This document shows positions 62,453 through 64,000 of a stretch of DNA of 64,000 nucleotides, in pieces. Origin of the DNA: Massilia mucilaginosa (GTDB lineage: Bacteria; Pseudomonadota; Gammaproteobacteria; Burkholderiales; Burkholderiaceae_D); the NCBI RefSeq assembly GCF_011682145.1, contig NZ_WHJH01000005.1, positions 1 to 64,000 on the forward strand. Direction: 5' to 3'. Position 1 is the first letter of the stretch. Every line of letters starts with the position of its first letter. A program made the translations under genes and the position numbers. The notes beneath the pieces were generated by a model. It was not told the DNA's origin. It made no database searches and saw only the letters and a list, made by a program, of their open reading frames with translations.

Positions 62453-64000
62453 ATGGCAGCACTGGAACAAGGCAGCATCGTCGCCGTCATCGGCAGTGGC
62501 GCCATGGGCGCCGGCATCGCGCAGGTAGCCGCGGCATCGGGCTATCGGGTCAAGCTGTTCGACACGCGCCCCGGCGCGGTCGACAAGGCGATTGCCGATA
62601 TCGGCAAGGTGTACGCCACGCTGGTCGAAAAAGGCCGCATGAGCGGCGACGCGGCAGTTGCCGCGCACGCGCGCCTGCAGAGCGTGGCCACGCTGAAAGA
62701 AGTTGACGACGCCGCCCTGGTGATCGAGGCCATTGTCGAAAACCTCGATGTCAAGCGCATGCTGTTCGCCGACCTCGAAAACGTGGTTGGCGACGACTGC
62801 ATTTTGGCGACCAATACCTCGTCGATCTCGGTGACGGCGATCGCCGCGCCGCTGCGCCGCCCGCAACGCCTGGTCGGCATGCACTTCTTTAACCCGGTGC
62901 CGCTGATGGCGCTGGTCGAAGTGATCAGCGGCCTGGCCACCGATCCGGCCGTCGCCGATACGGTCTACGCCACCGCCAGCGCCTGGGGCAAGAACCCGGT
63001 GCACGCCAAGTCGACGCCCGGCTTCATCGTCAACCGCGTGGCGCGCCCGTTCTACGCCGAAGGCCTGCGCCTGTTGCAGGAGCAGGCGGCAAGCGCCGCC
63101 ACCCTGGACGCGGTCATGCGCGACTGCGGCGGCTTTCGCATGGGCCCCTTCGAGCTGATGGACCTGATCGGCCACGATGTCAATTTCTCGGTCACGCAGT
63201 CGGTGTTCAACGCCTATTTCGGCGACCCGCGCTTTACGCCATCGGTGTTGCAGCAAGAGATGGTCAACGCCGGCTTCTTCGGCCGTAAATCGGGACGCGG
63301 CTTTTACCAGTACGGCGAGGGCGCGACCAGGGCGGCGGCCAGCCAGGAAGCGGCGCAAGTGCGCCCGGAAGTGGTCAGCATCAGTATCGACGCCGACGTG
63401 CTTGACGCGGTGACGCAGGCGCTGGAACAGCGCCTGGCCGGCGCCGGCTTCACGGTCGGCCACCGCAAGCCGCTCGAGCATGCGGGCGAAAACGAAGCGC
63501 CGGCGTTCCACTGCAACGGCGCCGCCATTTTCCTGACCGACGGGCGCAGCGCCACCGAGCGCGCCAGCGCCAATCACCATCCCGACACGGTGCTGTTCGA
63601 CCTCGCGCTCGATTACGGCAAGGCCACCCGCATCGCGCTGGCACGCGCCGACCAGTGCAGCGACGCCGCCTGGAACGCGGCGGTCGGCCTGTTCCAGGCG
63701 GCCGGTTTTGCGGTCACGCGGCTGGACGACGTGCCCGGTATGGCGGTCATGCGCACGGTCGCCATGCTGGCCAACGAAGCGGCCGACGCGGTCAACCAGG
63801 GCGTGTGTACTGCGCCGGCGGTCGACATCGCAATGCAAAAAGGCGTCAACTACCCGCGCGGGCCGCTGGCCTGGGCCAGTGCGGTCGGCATTGGGCACAT
63901 CGTGACGGTGCTTGCCAACCTGGCCGCCGCGTATGGCGAGGACCGCTACCGCGTCGCGCCGCTGCTGCGCCGCAAACTAGCCAATGGAAGCGCCTTCTGA
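62453..64000 (+). CDS. paaH: 3-hydroxyacyl-CoA dehydrogenase PaaH
   Basis: PaaH oxidises 3-hydroxyadipyl-CoA to 3-oxoadipyl-CoA in the last stage of phenylacetate degradation. The 515-residue protein has the NAD Rossmann motif VAVIGSGAMGAGIAQVAA near residue 10, NTSSISVTAIA near residue 120, MHFFNPVPLMALVEVI near residue 140 and GFIVNRVARPFYAEGLRLLQ near residue 185. The double-domain C-terminal extension is typical of PaaH. The ATG at 62453 gives better spacing to GGGGG than 62447, which overlaps the paaG stop. The gene ends exactly at 64000 with TGA. Confidence 0.93.
   Translation: MAALEQGSIVAVIGSGAMGAGIAQVAAASGYRVKLFDTRPGAVDKAIADIGKVYATLVEKGRMSGDAAVAAHARLQSVATLKEVDDAALVIEAIVENLDVKRMLFADLENVVGDDCILATNTSSISVTAIAAPLRRPQRLVGMHFFNPVPLMALVEVISGLATDPAVADTVYATASAWGKNPVHAKSTPGFIVNRVARPFYAEGLRLLQEQAASAATLDAVMRDCGGFRMGPFELMDLIGHDVNFSVTQSVFNAYFGDPRFTPSVLQQEMVNAGFFGRKSGRGFYQYGEGATRAAASQEAAQVRPEVVSISIDADVLDAVTQALEQRLAGAGFTVGHRKPLEHAGENEAPAFHCNGAAIFLTDGRSATERASANHHPDTVLFDLALDYGKATRIALARADQCSDAAWNAAVGLFQAAGFAVTRLDDVPGMAVMRTVAMLANEAADAVNQGVCTAPAVDIAMQKGVNYPRGPLAWASAVGIGHIVTVLANLAAAYGEDRYRVAPLLRRKLANGSAF

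Overview
The window looks like a chromosomal segment of a high-GC betaproteobacterium, most like the Oxalobacteraceae (Massilia/Janthinobacterium/Duganella group). This is inferred from codon usage, the hut and paa operon types and the protein styles; no rRNA or other marker is present to prove it. I found no rRNA, tRNA or CRISPR array. Many genes are joined by 4-bp ATGA/GTGA start-stop overlaps, so operons are easy to read.

Layout. 1-1170: the end of an IS4-type transposase gene, then a RAYT (REP-associated tyrosine transposase) gene bordered by short palindromic repeats. 1249-2931: a periplasmic amidohydrolase. 2955-11915: a complete five-step histidine degradation operon (hutU-H-G-F-D-I), followed by a fused substrate-binding/permease transporter gene. 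It is read from a promoter whose spacer holds a perfect HutC-type operator, but no hutC gene lies in the window. 11916-14768: a non-coding stretch with a strong terminator, then an acetyltransferase, a drug/metabolite exporter, an Mpo1-like protein and a DNA deoxyinosine glycosylase.

14841-20207 is the most interesting part and looks like an uncharacterised ribosomal peptide (RiPP) locus. It has its own promoter and two tandem 58-residue precursor-like peptides with the same C-terminal pattern, each followed by a hairpin. Five tightly coupled genes follow: an MvdD-type ATP-grasp ligase, a Clp-fold serine protease, a MauE-type membrane protein, a MauD/TlpA-type thioredoxin and an ABC exporter. 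I infer an ester- or amide-crosslinked (graspetide-like) peptide that may also carry a disulfide.

20216-32938: PhoD-type phosphatase, isochorismatase-family protein, TPR lipoprotein, HDOD protein, 3-methyladenine glycosylase, chemotaxis receptor, a small Cache-type secreted protein with a deleted paralogue, a KamA-type radical SAM enzyme, an MFS transporter and a PQQ-type dehydrogenase. 33034-38146: a caa3-type cytochrome oxidase operon (cytochrome c lipoprotein, subunit II with a cytochrome c tail, fused subunit I+III, small membrane protein) and a divergent dihaem cytochrome c. 38223-42911: FAH-family hydrolase, a secreted protein combining a cyanovirin-like domain with a haem c motif, a class III aminotransferase and a carboxymuconolactone decarboxylase-family protein. 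42959-45659: a small island of unrecognised genes, including an intact gene and a broken tandem copy.

45660-57761: housekeeping and accessory genes, including mog, darP, pmbA, ompW with FNR-type sites, an M14 carboxypeptidase and two near-identical TRAP binding proteins without membrane partners. 56799-64000: the phenylacetate operon paaABCDE-paaG-paaH with divergent paaX. The last complete gene (paaH) ends at the final base.
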